Shown here: in pieces, positions 32,750 through 41,174 of the stretch
How the letters are laid out: the number at the start of each line of letters is the position of its first letter
Numbering within the stretch: the first letter of the stretch is position 1
NCBI RefSeq assembly: GCF_025460765.1
Contig: NZ_JAMWEG010000002.1
Span: 310,001-374,000 of the forward strand
From: Micromonospora sp. MA102
Lineage (GTDB): Bacteria; Actinomycetota; Actinomycetes; Mycobacteriales; Micromonosporaceae
Direction: 5' to 3'
Length of the DNA stretch: 64,000 nucleotides
The notes under the pieces: generated by a model
Seen by the model: only the letters and a program-made list of their open reading frames with translations
Database searches by the model: none
What the model was told of the DNA's origin: nothing
Program-made: the position numbers and the translations under genes

Positions 32750-33675
32750 TGGACGGCGGGGGTGACTGTCAGGGTGCCCGTTGTCGCGTCGAGGATCGCG
32801 GGGGTGCCTACCGGGACCGTCAGCTGGTCGGGGCCGTGGCCGATGGGGAGGCCGCCGAGGATCGGGACGCCGAGGTCGCCCAGGCGCTCGGTGAGCACGT
32901 CCGTGATCGTGGTGTCCCAGCCGTCGGCGCAGTCGGTGAACTGGCCCACCGCCACCCCGGCGATGCCGTCCAGGGCGCCGCAGCGGCGCAGGTGGGTGAG
33001 CATCCGGTCGACCTTGTACGGCGGCTCCTCCACCTCCTCGACCAGCAGCACCGCCCCGGTCAGGTCGGGCATGTCCGGGGTGCCGATCGACGCGGTGATC
33101 AGGCACAGGTTGCCGCCGAGTAGCCGCCCCTCGGCCCGCCCGGGCACCCGGACCGCGTACGTCTCCTCCTCCTTCACCGCCTCGATCGTCACCGGTTCGG
33201 TGGTCATCAGCGCGGCGTGCAGCGACTCCGCGGAGCGCAGCGAGGTGCGCTCGTCCCGCCACGCCGCGCCGGGGCCGTGCACGCCGGCCAGCCGGGCGCC
33301 CCGCCAGAGCGCGAGCTGCAGCGCGGTGATGTCGGAGAAGCCCGCCACCACCTTCGGGTCGTGGCGGACCGCCGCCATGTCGATGAGGTCCACCACCCGC
33401 TGCGCGCCGTAGCCGCCCCGGGTGCAGATCACCCCGCGGATCTCCGGGTCGGCGAACGCGGTGTTCAGGTCGGCGGCCCGCAGCTCGTCGGCGCCGGCCA
33501 GGTAGCCCTGGCGGGCGTACGCGTGCGGCGCGGGCACGGGGCGCAGCCCCCAGCCGGTGAGCAGCTCGATGCCGCGGGCCACCCGCTCCGGGCGGGTCGG
33601 GCCGGAGGGCGAGACCAGCATCACCTGGTCGCCGGGGCGCAGGACCGGTGGGCGCAGGCAGTCGTCGGTGGGCAC
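32746..33675 (-). CDS. LD-carboxypeptidase, peptidase family S66
   Basis: 309 residues. S66 peptidases such as LdcA trim the terminal D-alanine from tetrapeptides in peptidoglycan recycling. Family motifs: ICTRGGYGAQRVVDLID, the nucleophile region AGFSDITALQLAL (Ser about residue 115), GGNLCLITASIGTPDM with LLVEEVEEPPYKVDRML (Glu) and GLPIGHGPDQLTVPVG (His near 285). The three residues fit the Ser-Glu-His triad. No signal peptide, so it acts in the cytoplasm. ATG 33675 (MPTDDCLRPPVLRPGD). Confidence 0.93.
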   Translation of the reverse strand: MPTDDCLRPPVLRPGDQVMLVSPSGPTRPERVARGIELLTGWGLRPVPAPHAYARQGYLAGADELRAADLNTAFADPEIRGVICTRGGYGAQRVVDLIDMAAVRHDPKVVAGFSDITALQLALWRGARLAGVHGPGAAWRDERTSLRSAESLHAALMTTEPVTIEAVKEEETYAVRVPGRAEGRLLGGNLCLITASIGTPDMPDLTGAVLLVEEVEEPPYKVDRMLTHLRRCGALDGIAGVAVGQFTDCADGWDTTITDVLTERLGDLGVPILGGLPIGHGPDQLTVPVGTPAILDATTGTLTVTPAVH

Positions 33676-33740
33676 GACGGGAGCCTAGTGCGGCCGAGCC
33701 GGACCGGCCCTCGCCGGGCGTACCGGATAGCCTCGACGTC

Positions 33741-34508
33741 GTGGCGACCGCGCTGGTGATCGAGAACGACCCGACCGACGACCTCCGCCGCCTGGGGGAG
33801 TGGCTCACCGAGGGGGGCCTGGACCTGTGGGTCCTGCGCCCGCACGCCGGTGACGAGCTCCCCGCCGACCTCGACGGCTACGTCGCGCTCGTGGTGCTCG
33901 GCGGCGAGCAGCAGGCCTATCCGCTGCCGGACGGCACCCCGGGCGCGCCCTGGTTCCCGGCGCTGGAGGGGCTGCTGCGCAAGGCGGTCCGGCAGCGGAT
34001 CCCTACCCTCGGGGTCTGCCTCGGCGGGCAGCTGCTGGCCACCGCCCACGCCGGGCAGGTCGAGCGCAGCCCGTCCGGGCCCGAGGTCGGGCCCGGGGTG
34101 GTGGGCAAGCGGGACGCGGCCGAGAACGACCCGCTCTTCCGGTACGTGCCGCTGATGCCGGACGTGCTCCAGTGGCACAGCGACGAGATCACCGCGCTGC
34201 CGCACGGGGCCACCCTGCTGGCCGCCTCGACGCGCTACCCGAACCAGGCGTTCCGCCTCGGCGACCGGGCCTGGGGGCTCCAGTTCCACATCGAGTGCGA
34301 CACCGCGATGATCGCCGACTGGTCCCGCGACTCGGAGCTGCTGGCCGAGCTGGGCTACGACCCGGAGCTGGTGGTGGCCGCCTGCGACCGGGTGATGGCC
34401 GACGTGGAGGAGGTCTGGCAGCCGTTCGCCGTCCGGTTCGCCGCCCTCGCGCTCGGCGAGCTGGACGCCGCCATCATCCGTCCCACCCTGCCGCTGCTCG
34501 GGCACTGA
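33741..34508 (+). CDS. Class I glutamine amidotransferase-like protein
   Basis: 255 residues. GATase1 fold with nucleophile Cys93 in GVCLGGQLLA, oxyanion loop VVLGGEQQAYPL and His183/Glu185 in GLQFHIE. Stand-alone GATase-like proteins of this type (GMP-synthase-like) hydrolyse glutamine or related gamma-glutamyl compounds; partner unknown. GTG 33741 starts right after the convergent S66 promoter gap. Only one base separates it from glnE, so the two genes are co-transcribed, which suggests a link to glutamine metabolism. Confidence 0.88.
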   Translation: MATALVIENDPTDDLRRLGEWLTEGGLDLWVLRPHAGDELPADLDGYVALVVLGGEQQAYPLPDGTPGAPWFPALEGLLRKAVRQRIPTLGVCLGGQLLATAHAGQVERSPSGPEVGPGVVGKRDAAENDPLFRYVPLMPDVLQWHSDEITALPHGATLLAASTRYPNQAFRLGDRAWGLQFHIECDTAMIADWSRDSELLAELGYDPELVVAACDRVMADVEEVWQPFAVRFAALALGELDAAIIRPTLPLLGH

Positions 34509-34509
34509 G

Positions 34510-37500
34510 ATGACCCGACCGGCCCGGGGGCGCCTGGCCCGCTACGGGTTCGCCGAGGGCGACGGCTCGGCGCGCGCCGCCGACCTGCTCGGGCCGGACG
34601 GGCTCGGGCTGTGGCGCGTCGAGGAGCAGGAACCCGCCGACGAGGCGGCCGGTGAGCTGCTCGCCGCCCTGTCCCGGGCCGCCGACCCGGACCTGGCGCT
34701 GCGCCAGCTGCACCGCGTCGTCGAGGCGGAACGGCGTACCGGGGAGAAGCCGGCGGTGCTGGACGCGCTCGCCGCTGACGCGGGGCTGCGCCGCCGCCTG
34801 GTCGCGGTCCTCGGCGCCTCCTCGGCGCTCGGCGACCACCTCGTGGCCAACCCCGACCAGTGGCCCGTGCTGGCCACCGAGGCGGACGGGCTGGCGCCCT
34901 CCGCCGACGGCAGGCTCGACCTGGCCACGGCCGCCCGGCTGACCGCCGCCACGGGCCCGGTCCCGGCGCTGCGGCAGGCGTACCGGTTGGCGCTGCTGCG
35001 GATCGCGGCGGCCGACCTGACCGGCGGCCGCGGCCTGGAGCAGACCATGGCGGCGCTGTCCCGGCTCGCCGACGCCACCCTGGCCGCCGCCTACGACATC
35101 GCCGCCGACGAGCTGCCCGAGGGCACGCCCCGGCCCCGGCTGGCCGTGGTGGCGATGGGCAAGTGCGGGGGCGACGAGCTGAACTACGTCTCCGACGTCG
35201 ACGTCATCTTCGTGGCCGCCACCGACGACGACCTGGCCGCCGCGACCCAGGTCGCCACCCGGCTGATCCACATCTGCGGGCTGGTCGCCTGGCCGGTCGA
35301 CGCCGCGCTGCGTCCCGAGGGCAACCGGGGGCCGCTGGTCCGCACCCTCGCCAGCCACCTGGCCTACTACCGGCGCTGGGCCCGCACCTGGGAGTTCCAG
35401 GCGCTGCTCAAGGCCCGGCCGGCGGCCGGCGACCTGGCGCTGGCCCGCGAGTGGATCGACGCGCTCGCCCCGCTGGTCTGGACCGCCGCCGAGCGGCCGG
35501 AGGCCGTCGAGGACGTCCGGGCGATGCGCCGGAAGATCATCGACCACATCCCGCCGAAGGAGCTGGAACGCGAGATCAAGCGCGGCCCGGGCGGGCTGCG
35601 CGACATCGAGTTCGCCGTCCAGCTGCTCCAGCTCGTGCACGGCCGCGTCGACGAGTCGCTGCGGGCGCCGGGCACCATCCCGGCGCTGCGCGCCCTGGTC
35701 GCCGGCGGCTACGTGGGCCGCGCCGACGGGGAGGCGCTGCTGCGCGGCTACCGCTTCCTGCGCGGCGTCGAGCACCGCCTCCAGCTCCAGGGCCTGCGCC
35801 GCACCCACACCGTGCCGACCGAGCCGGCCGCGCTGCGCTGGCTGGCCGCCGCGCTCGGCTACGCCGCCACCCCGGGCCGCAGCGCCGTCGAGGAGTTCCG
35901 CGCCGAGTGGGTCACCCACGCCACCGAGGTACGCCGGCTGCACGCCAAACTGCTCTACCGGCCGCTGCTGGAGTCGGTCGCCCGGGTGCCCGCCGAGGGG
36001 CTGCGGCTCACCCCGGAGGCGGCGCGGCACCGGCTGGAGATCCTCGGCTTCGCCGATCCGGCCGGAGCACTGCGCCACCTCCAGGCGCTCACCGGCGGGG
36101 TGAGCCGCACCGCCGCGATCCAGCGCACCCTGCTGCCGGTGCTGCTCAGCGAGTTCGCCGACGCGCCCGAGCCGGACCGGGGGCTGCTCAACTACCGGCA
36201 GGTCTCCGACAAGCTCGGCAGCACCCCCTGGTACCTGCGCCTGCTGCGCGACTCCGGCCCGGTGGCTCGCCGGCTGGCCCGGGTGCTCTCCTCCTCCCGG
36301 TACTCGGCCGACCTGCTGGCCCGGGAGCCCGAGGCGCTGCGGCTGCTGGCCGAGGACACCGAGCTGACCCCCCGCCCGCGCGAGGTGCTCGGCGAGGGCT
36401 TCACGGCCGCCGCGACCCGGCACGACGACCCGGTCGAGGCCACCCGCGCCGTCCGCGCGCTGCGCCGCCGGGAGCTGGTCCGGCTGGCCTGCGCCGACGT
36501 GCTCAGCCGGGCCGGTGCGCTCGCCCCGCTCACCCCACGGTCGCCGGACGGCGGCGGGCGGGTGCCCACCCTGGCGGACGTCACGGCGGTCGGGGCCGCC
36601 CTCTCCGACGTCGCCGACGCCACCCTGGCCGCCGCGCTGCGCACCGCCCGGGCCGCCCAGCCGGGGCCGCCCGGCCTGCGCTTCGCCGTCATCGGCATGG
36701 GCCGGCTCGGCGGACGCGAGTCGAACTACCTCTCCGACGCCGATGTGCTCTTCGTCTACGACCCGCCCCAGGGCGCGGATGAGCAGGCCGCGGCCGCCGC
36801 CGCCCACGCCGTAGCCGAGGAGCTGCGCCGCCTGCTCTCCGCTCCCGCCCCCGACCCGCCGCTCGGGGTCGACGCCGACCTGCGCCCCGAGGGCCGGCAG
36901 GGCCCACTGGTGCGCAGCCTCGCCGCGTACGCCCAGTACTACGCCCGCTGGTCCAAGGTGTGGGAGGCGCAGGCGCTGCTGCGGGCCCGGTTCGTCTGTG
37001 GCGACGCCGACCTGGGCGCCGAGTTCGAGGCGATGGTCGACCCGGTGCGCTACCCGGCCGACGGCCTGACCCGCGAGCAGGTGGTGGAGATCCGCCGGAT
37101 CAAGGCCCGGGTGGAGACCGAACGGCTGCCCCGGGGCGCCGACCCGGCCACCCACACCAAGCTGGGGCGGGGCGGGCTGGCCGACGTGGAGTGGGCCGTG
37201 CAGCTGCTCCAGCTCCGGCACGCCGGCCGGCTGCCCGCGCTGCGCGGCACGAGCACCCTCGGCGCGCTGGCCGCGGCCCGTGACGCCGGTCTTGTCGATC
37301 CCGAGGACGCGGCCGAGATGGCGGCCGGCTGGACGCTCGCCGCCCAGGTCCGCAACGCGCTGATGCTGGTCCGTGGCCGGGCCGGGGACCAACTGCCCCG
37401 GCACGGGGTGGAGCTGGCCGGCGTCGTGCGGCTGCTCGGCGGCGACGACCCGGGCGAGTTCCTCGACGAGTACCTGCGGACCGGCCGCCGCGCCCGGGCC

Positions 37501-37533
37501 GCCATGGAGCGGGTGCTCGACGCCCCGTCCTGA
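34510..37533 (+). CDS. glnE: Bifunctional glutamine synthetase adenylyltransferase/deadenylylase
   Basis: 1007 residues. Two nucleotidyltransferase domains of the GlnE family: the N-terminal deadenylylase has GGDELNYVSDVDVIFV near residue 219 with IKRGPGGLRDIEFAVQLLQL near 355; the C-terminal adenylyltransferase has GGRESNYLSDADVLFVYD near 734 with KLGRGGLADVEWAVQLLQL near 880. Each half has its Asp-x-Asp pair. It adds and removes AMP at a Tyr of GlnA1, regulated by glutamine and PII. Next to glnA1 (5 kb away) as in mycobacteria. ATG 34510 is one base after the stop of the amidotransferase gene. Confidence 0.97.
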   Translation: MTRPARGRLARYGFAEGDGSARAADLLGPDGLGLWRVEEQEPADEAAGELLAALSRAADPDLALRQLHRVVEAERRTGEKPAVLDALAADAGLRRRLVAVLGASSALGDHLVANPDQWPVLATEADGLAPSADGRLDLATAARLTAATGPVPALRQAYRLALLRIAAADLTGGRGLEQTMAALSRLADATLAAAYDIAADELPEGTPRPRLAVVAMGKCGGDELNYVSDVDVIFVAATDDDLAAATQVATRLIHICGLVAWPVDAALRPEGNRGPLVRTLASHLAYYRRWARTWEFQALLKARPAAGDLALAREWIDALAPLVWTAAERPEAVEDVRAMRRKIIDHIPPKELEREIKRGPGGLRDIEFAVQLLQLVHGRVDESLRAPGTIPALRALVAGGYVGRADGEALLRGYRFLRGVEHRLQLQGLRRTHTVPTEPAALRWLAAALGYAATPGRSAVEEFRAEWVTHATEVRRLHAKLLYRPLLESVARVPAEGLRLTPEAARHRLEILGFADPAGALRHLQALTGGVSRTAAIQRTLLPVLLSEFADAPEPDRGLLNYRQVSDKLGSTPWYLRLLRDSGPVARRLARVLSSSRYSADLLAREPEALRLLAEDTELTPRPREVLGEGFTAAATRHDDPVEATRAVRALRRRELVRLACADVLSRAGALAPLTPRSPDGGGRVPTLADVTAVGAALSDVADATLAAALRTARAAQPGPPGLRFAVIGMGRLGGRESNYLSDADVLFVYDPPQGADEQAAAAAAHAVAEELRRLLSAPAPDPPLGVDADLRPEGRQGPLVRSLAAYAQYYARWSKVWEAQALLRARFVCGDADLGAEFEAMVDPVRYPADGLTREQVVEIRRIKARVETERLPRGADPATHTKLGRGGLADVEWAVQLLQLRHAGRLPALRGTSTLGALAAARDAGLVDPEDAAEMAAGWTLAAQVRNALMLVRGRAGDQLPRHGVELAGVVRLLGGDDPGEFLDEYLRTGRRARAAMERVLDAPS

Positions 37534-37773
37534 CCTGACTCACCCCGGCCGGTGGTTGCGCCGCGGCTGGTCGGCAGCTGCGCCGGTCATAGCCTGGGCG
37601 GCGGTTCGACCGCCGATTGCCAGGTGCGGCACGCCGATCGTGGCCTGCGGCCGGCCGGTCCTGCCGCCGGTCGTCCCTCACTACACGCCGGCAGGTGGCG
37701 GCTTGGCTCGCTGTCGCTGCTTCGTCCTCGCACGTCGAGTGGCGTGCCGGCGAGCGAGGAGTGCTCGCGTGGG

Positions 37774-37878
37774 CCTTTCGAGCTGATGTCGTGATCGACT
37801 CGGCCGCGGCGCCCAACTCGGCCCCCCCGGCCGGGACGCTCCGGCAGGGATGAGTCGTCAGCGACATCAGCTCGAAAG
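37774..37878. repeat. Long inverted repeat 1 downstream of glnE
   Basis: A 17-bp perfect inverted repeat (37774-37790 with 37862-37878) continues after a four-base mismatch into six more pairs (37795-37800 with 37852-37857). In total 23 of 27 positions pair around a loop of 51 bases. The arms begin CTTTCGAGCTGATGTCG. Could form a large hairpin in RNA or a cruciform in DNA. Confidence 0.75.
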
Positions 37879-37927
37879 CCGCTCGCCTGTGCCCGGCCGG
37901 GCCGCCCGCCCGCCTCCGGGCCCGCGC

Positions 37928-38014
37928 CTACAAACGTGATGACGCGGGTGAGTCACCTCGCGTCAGCTCCTGTGCCCTGGTCGAGATGACTCATCCACGT
38001 CATCAGGTTCGTAG
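37928..38014. repeat. Long inverted repeat 2 downstream of glnE
   Basis: Arms 37928-37960 and 37982-38014 pair at 28 of 33 positions around a 21-base loop; the core is TGATGACG (37937-37944) against CGTCATCA (37998-38005) and TGAGTCA (37949-37955) against TGACTCA (37987-37993). Several mismatches become G-U pairs on one strand or the other. Could be a bidirectional terminator for convergent transcripts. Confidence 0.75.
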
Positions 38015-38082
38015 CGGCTCACGGCACCCCACCGGCTCAGCGCTGCGGGTAGGTGCCGACGGGGCTCAGGGGACCAGTTCGG

Positions 38083-39702
38083 TCAGCTGCCGAGGGTGTA
38101 GGTGCCGGCGCGTGGCACCGTCGCTGTCGTCCATTCGCCGTCGGAGGCGAGGGTGGCCCCGCCGGAGACGGTCAACCAGCGGTCGTGGCGTACCCGCAGG
38201 GGCACCGGGCCGGGGCCGGGCGCGCGGAAGGTCACCGTGGCGGCGTCCTGGCGGACCAGCTCCCCGGGCGCGCCGACCAGCGGGGTCGGGTCGGCCACCG
38301 CGTAGAGCCGCCAGTGCGGGTCCGACCAGACCTCGGTGAGGTACGGCAGGCCGGCCCGGACCAGCTCCGCCTCGGGCCGTCCCACCCAGGACAGCTCGAC
38401 GTCGGGCACGGCGACGTACTGCACCGCGTTCTCGGCCAGCCAGGTGCGGTAGGCGTCGGCGGTCAGCGGGACCCCGGTGCCGGGCGCGCCGGGAACGGTG
38501 GTGAAGAAGAGCGGGTTGCGGGCGATGTCGGCCTGGCGCAGCCAGCCCCGGGCCAGCGGCACCTCGCCGAGATGGGCGGCCTCCCAGTAGTTGCGGGTCG
38601 GCGGCACCTCCACCCGCCCGGTGAGCCCGCGCCGGTCCAGCTCCGCCCGCAGCGGCGCGAAGTACGCGGCATCGGCCGTGGGGTCGTCCGCGCTGGCCAG
38701 GTCCGCGGTGACCACGGGCGGCTGCCACACGCAGACCGCCGCCAGCAGCGCGGCCAGCGCCACCGCCAGCGCCGTCCGCCGTCGTGCCGGCGTCGACCCG
38801 TTCGCCGAGCTGCGCAGGTCGCGTCCGGCCCGCCGGGCGGTCAGACGGCGGGGGAGCGTCGCGGACGCGGCCAGCACGGGCAGCGCGAACATCACCACCA
38901 GGCGGGCGGCGTTCAACCCGACCGGGGTGTGCAGCAGCGCGGCGGCCAGCACCCCGGCCGCCGACAGCAGCGCGCCGACCCGCACCGGCCGGTGGGCCAC
39001 CAGCGCGGCCACCAGGAGGCTCGTCACCACGGCGTGCAGGGTGTCGGTACGGCTGATGTTCATCCAGCCGCCCTCGCCGGAGAGCAGTCCGGTCACGGCG
39101 AGCGGGGCGGCGGCCGGCACCGCGAGGAGCAGGCCGTCGGCGTACCGGCGGGTGAGCAGCAGCGCGACCCCGGCCAGGCCGACGAAGAGCCCGGCCACCG
39201 GGCTGGTCGCCGAGGCGAGCAGGGCGGCCAGGACGGCCAGCACGGGACGCCACCACCGGGCGCGGCCGGCAGCCCCGGTGGGCAGGGTCAGCGCGAGCAG
39301 CGCGGCCAGGCCGAAGGTGACCCCGAGGGCGTACGTCACCCGGCCGGAGACCAGGTTGCCGGCGATGGTGAGCACTCCGACGAGGCTGCCCAGCAGCGGC
39401 CGGGGCACCCGGGTCCGGACCAGCAGGGCCGCGAACGCGGTGGCCGAGGCGAGCAGGGTGAGCGCGCCGGTCGGGCGGACCCCGAGCAGGGCCATGAGCG
39501 GCGGCGAGACCAGGCTGTAGCCCCACGGGTGGACGCCGCCGTACCAGCGCAGGTCGACCAGGGCGGGCCCGTGCTCAGCGAAGAAGCCGGCCCGGGCCAC
39601 CTGGGCGGACAGATCCGAGCCGGTGGCCGGCAGGGTGAGATACAGCACGGCGAGGACCAGCGCCGACGCGGCGGACACCGCCACCACCCGACCGCCCCGC
39701 AT
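38083..39702 (-). CDS. Hypothetical polytopic membrane protein with exported tail
   Basis: 539 residues with about eleven membrane helices in the first 320 residues, then a periplasmic part of about 210 residues (DAYRTWLAENAVQYVAVPDV, WSDPHWRLYAV) ending in a small beta domain. This plan (multi-span membrane domain plus exported tail, opening VYLTLPATGSDLSAQ with DLRWYGGVHPWGYS) resembles GT-C-like actinobacterial membrane proteins; the exact family is not identified. ATG 39702 is preceded by AGGAGG (39706-39711 on the opposite strand). Divergent from the mannosyltransferase gene, 36 bases apart. Confidence 0.8.
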   Translation of the reverse strand: MRGGRVVAVSAASALVLAVLYLTLPATGSDLSAQVARAGFFAEHGPALVDLRWYGGVHPWGYSLVSPPLMALLGVRPTGALTLLASATAFAALLVRTRVPRPLLGSLVGVLTIAGNLVSGRVTYALGVTFGLAALLALTLPTGAAGRARWWRPVLAVLAALLASATSPVAGLFVGLAGVALLLTRRYADGLLLAVPAAAPLAVTGLLSGEGGWMNISRTDTLHAVVTSLLVAALVAHRPVRVGALLSAAGVLAAALLHTPVGLNAARLVVMFALPVLAASATLPRRLTARRAGRDLRSSANGSTPARRRTALAVALAALLAAVCVWQPPVVTADLASADDPTADAAYFAPLRAELDRRGLTGRVEVPPTRNYWEAAHLGEVPLARGWLRQADIARNPLFFTTVPGAPGTGVPLTADAYRTWLAENAVQYVAVPDVELSWVGRPEAELVRAGLPYLTEVWSDPHWRLYAVADPTPLVGAPGELVRQDAATVTFRAPGPGPVPLRVRHDRWLTVSGGATLASDGEWTTATVPRAGTYTLGS

Positions 39703-39738
39703 GCCCACCTCCTGATCGCGACCCACCGTACTGGCAGC

Positions 39739-41163
39739 ATGTCCGGCGTGCCTCACCACCTCTCGCGCTGGATCGGCCTGGCGGGCTCGGTGCTGCTCGC
39801 CGTGGCCGCCTACCTCGGCGGCGCGCTGCCGCACGGTGACCTGCGCCCCACCCCGGTCAGCATCTGGCAGGGCCCGAACGGGCCCCTGATCATCGCTCTC
39901 TGGTTGGTCGGCACCGCCCTGCTGGCCGGGGCCTGGTGGTCGCTGCGCGACCGGGCCCCGTCGACCCGCTGGGTGCTCGTCACGGTCGCCCTCTGGGTGC
40001 TGCCGATGCTGTTCACGCCGCCGCTGGGCAGCCGGGACGCCTACGCCTACGCCTGCCAGGGTGCCAGCTACTCGGCCGGGATCAACCCGTACGAGCAGGG
40101 CGTGTCGGCGCTGCCCTGCCCGTGGCTGGACACCATCTCCTACATCTGGCGGGACACCCCGGCGCCGTACGGGCCGCTGTTCGTGGTGCTCTCCGGGGCC
40201 GTGGTGTCGGCCGCCGGGTCGCTGGCCGGCAGCGTGGCGCTGTTCCGGCTGCTCGCGGTCGCCGGGGTGGGGCTGACCGCCTGGGCCCTGCCGGTGCTGG
40301 CCCGCCGCTGCGGGGTGCCGCCGCAGCGGGCGCTCTGGCTGGCGCTGGCCTGCCCGCTGGTGCCCGTGCACCTGATCTCCGGGGCACACAACGACGCGCT
40401 CATGGTGGGCCTGCTCGTCGCCGGGCTGGCCGTGGTGGCGGCCCGGCCGGGCCGGCCGCTGCCGCTGCTCGCCGGTGGGCTGCTGCTCGGCCTGGCCGCC
40501 GCCGTCAAGGTCACCGCGCTGGTCGTGGTGCCGTTCGCCGCGCTGGCCGCGATCGTCGGGCCGTACCGGATCCGGGCGCTGGTCCGCGACGGCGCGTGGG
40601 TGGTCGGCGCGGCCGTGACCACCGTGGTGGCCGTGACCCTGGCCGCGGGCCTCGACTTCGGCTTCGTCAGCGGCCTCGAACAGGGCGGGCTCGTGGTGGC
40701 CTGGACCTCGCCGCCCACCGCGGTCGGGCAGACCGCCGGGTACGTCGCGGCGATCTTCGGCGCGCACATCGACGCGCTGCCGGTCACCCGGGGGATCGCC
40801 GTGGTGGTCCTGGTGGGGGTGCTGGTCTGGCTCTGGTTCCGGGCGCTGCGCCGGGGGGAGCCGTTCTGGCACGCCGGCCTGGCGCTGACCGCGACGGTCG
40901 CGCTGTCGCCGCTGTTCCACCCCTGGTACTGGATCTGGCCGCTCACCGTGCTCGCCGCCACCGCCCGCCGGACCGGCTGGTTCGCGCTGGTGGCGCTGGT
41001 CTCGTCGTTCCTGGTCCTGGCCGACGGCACCGGCCTGCCCCGGTGGAGCAAGATGCCGGGTGCGCCCCTCATGACGCTGTTGGTGATCGTGGTGGTGGTC
41101 CGGTTGGTACGTTCGGCTCGGGCGGCCCGCCGGCCGGTCCCCGCCGACCGAGGAGCCGACTGA
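39739..41163 (+). CDS. Polyprenyl-phosphomannose-dependent mannosyltransferase, MptB-like (paralogue 1)
   Basis: 474 residues, about 11-13 helices. Motifs shared by this GT-C family: GSRDAYAYACQGASYSAGIN after helix 3, PYEQGVSALPCPW, IWRDTPAPYGPLF, GAHNDALMVGLLVAG and FHPWYWIWPLTVLA. Mycobacterial/corynebacterial MptA and MptB extend alpha-1,6-mannan chains using polyprenyl-phosphate-mannose outside the membrane; the catalytic Asp is near RDAY. In this organism it may build lipomannan or glycans. Coupled closely to the next, homologous gene (11 bases apart). Confidence 0.87.
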   Translation: MSGVPHHLSRWIGLAGSVLLAVAAYLGGALPHGDLRPTPVSIWQGPNGPLIIALWLVGTALLAGAWWSLRDRAPSTRWVLVTVALWVLPMLFTPPLGSRDAYAYACQGASYSAGINPYEQGVSALPCPWLDTISYIWRDTPAPYGPLFVVLSGAVVSAAGSLAGSVALFRLLAVAGVGLTAWALPVLARRCGVPPQRALWLALACPLVPVHLISGAHNDALMVGLLVAGLAVVAARPGRPLPLLAGGLLLGLAAAVKVTALVVVPFAALAAIVGPYRIRALVRDGAWVVGAAVTTVVAVTLAAGLDFGFVSGLEQGGLVVAWTSPPTAVGQTAGYVAAIFGAHIDALPVTRGIAVVVLVGVLVWLWFRALRRGEPFWHAGLALTATVALSPLFHPWYWIWPLTVLAATARRTGWFALVALVSSFLVLADGTGLPRWSKMPGAPLMTLLVIVVVVRLVRSARAARRPVPADRGAD

Positions 41164-41174
41164 GAGAGGTGCCG

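Larger units (their letters stand above)
37534..38082. other. Non-coding region downstream of glnE
   Basis: 549 bases between the convergent glnE and membrane-protein gene with no convincing coding frame; frames that stay open are short and lack codon bias. It contains the two long inverted repeats listed next. Composition is less extreme than in coding DNA. No tRNA or known RNA family is recognised. Confidence 0.6.

Noticed and set aside
34474..37404. A 976-codon minus-strand frame opposite glnE
   Set aside because: Gly/Val/Asp/His shadow of glnE; glnE has all its family motifs.
37534..38082. tRNA or small protein gene in the glnE downstream gap
   Set aside because: No cloverleaf with CCA-type acceptor pairing and no frame with codon bias; only inverted repeats are present.
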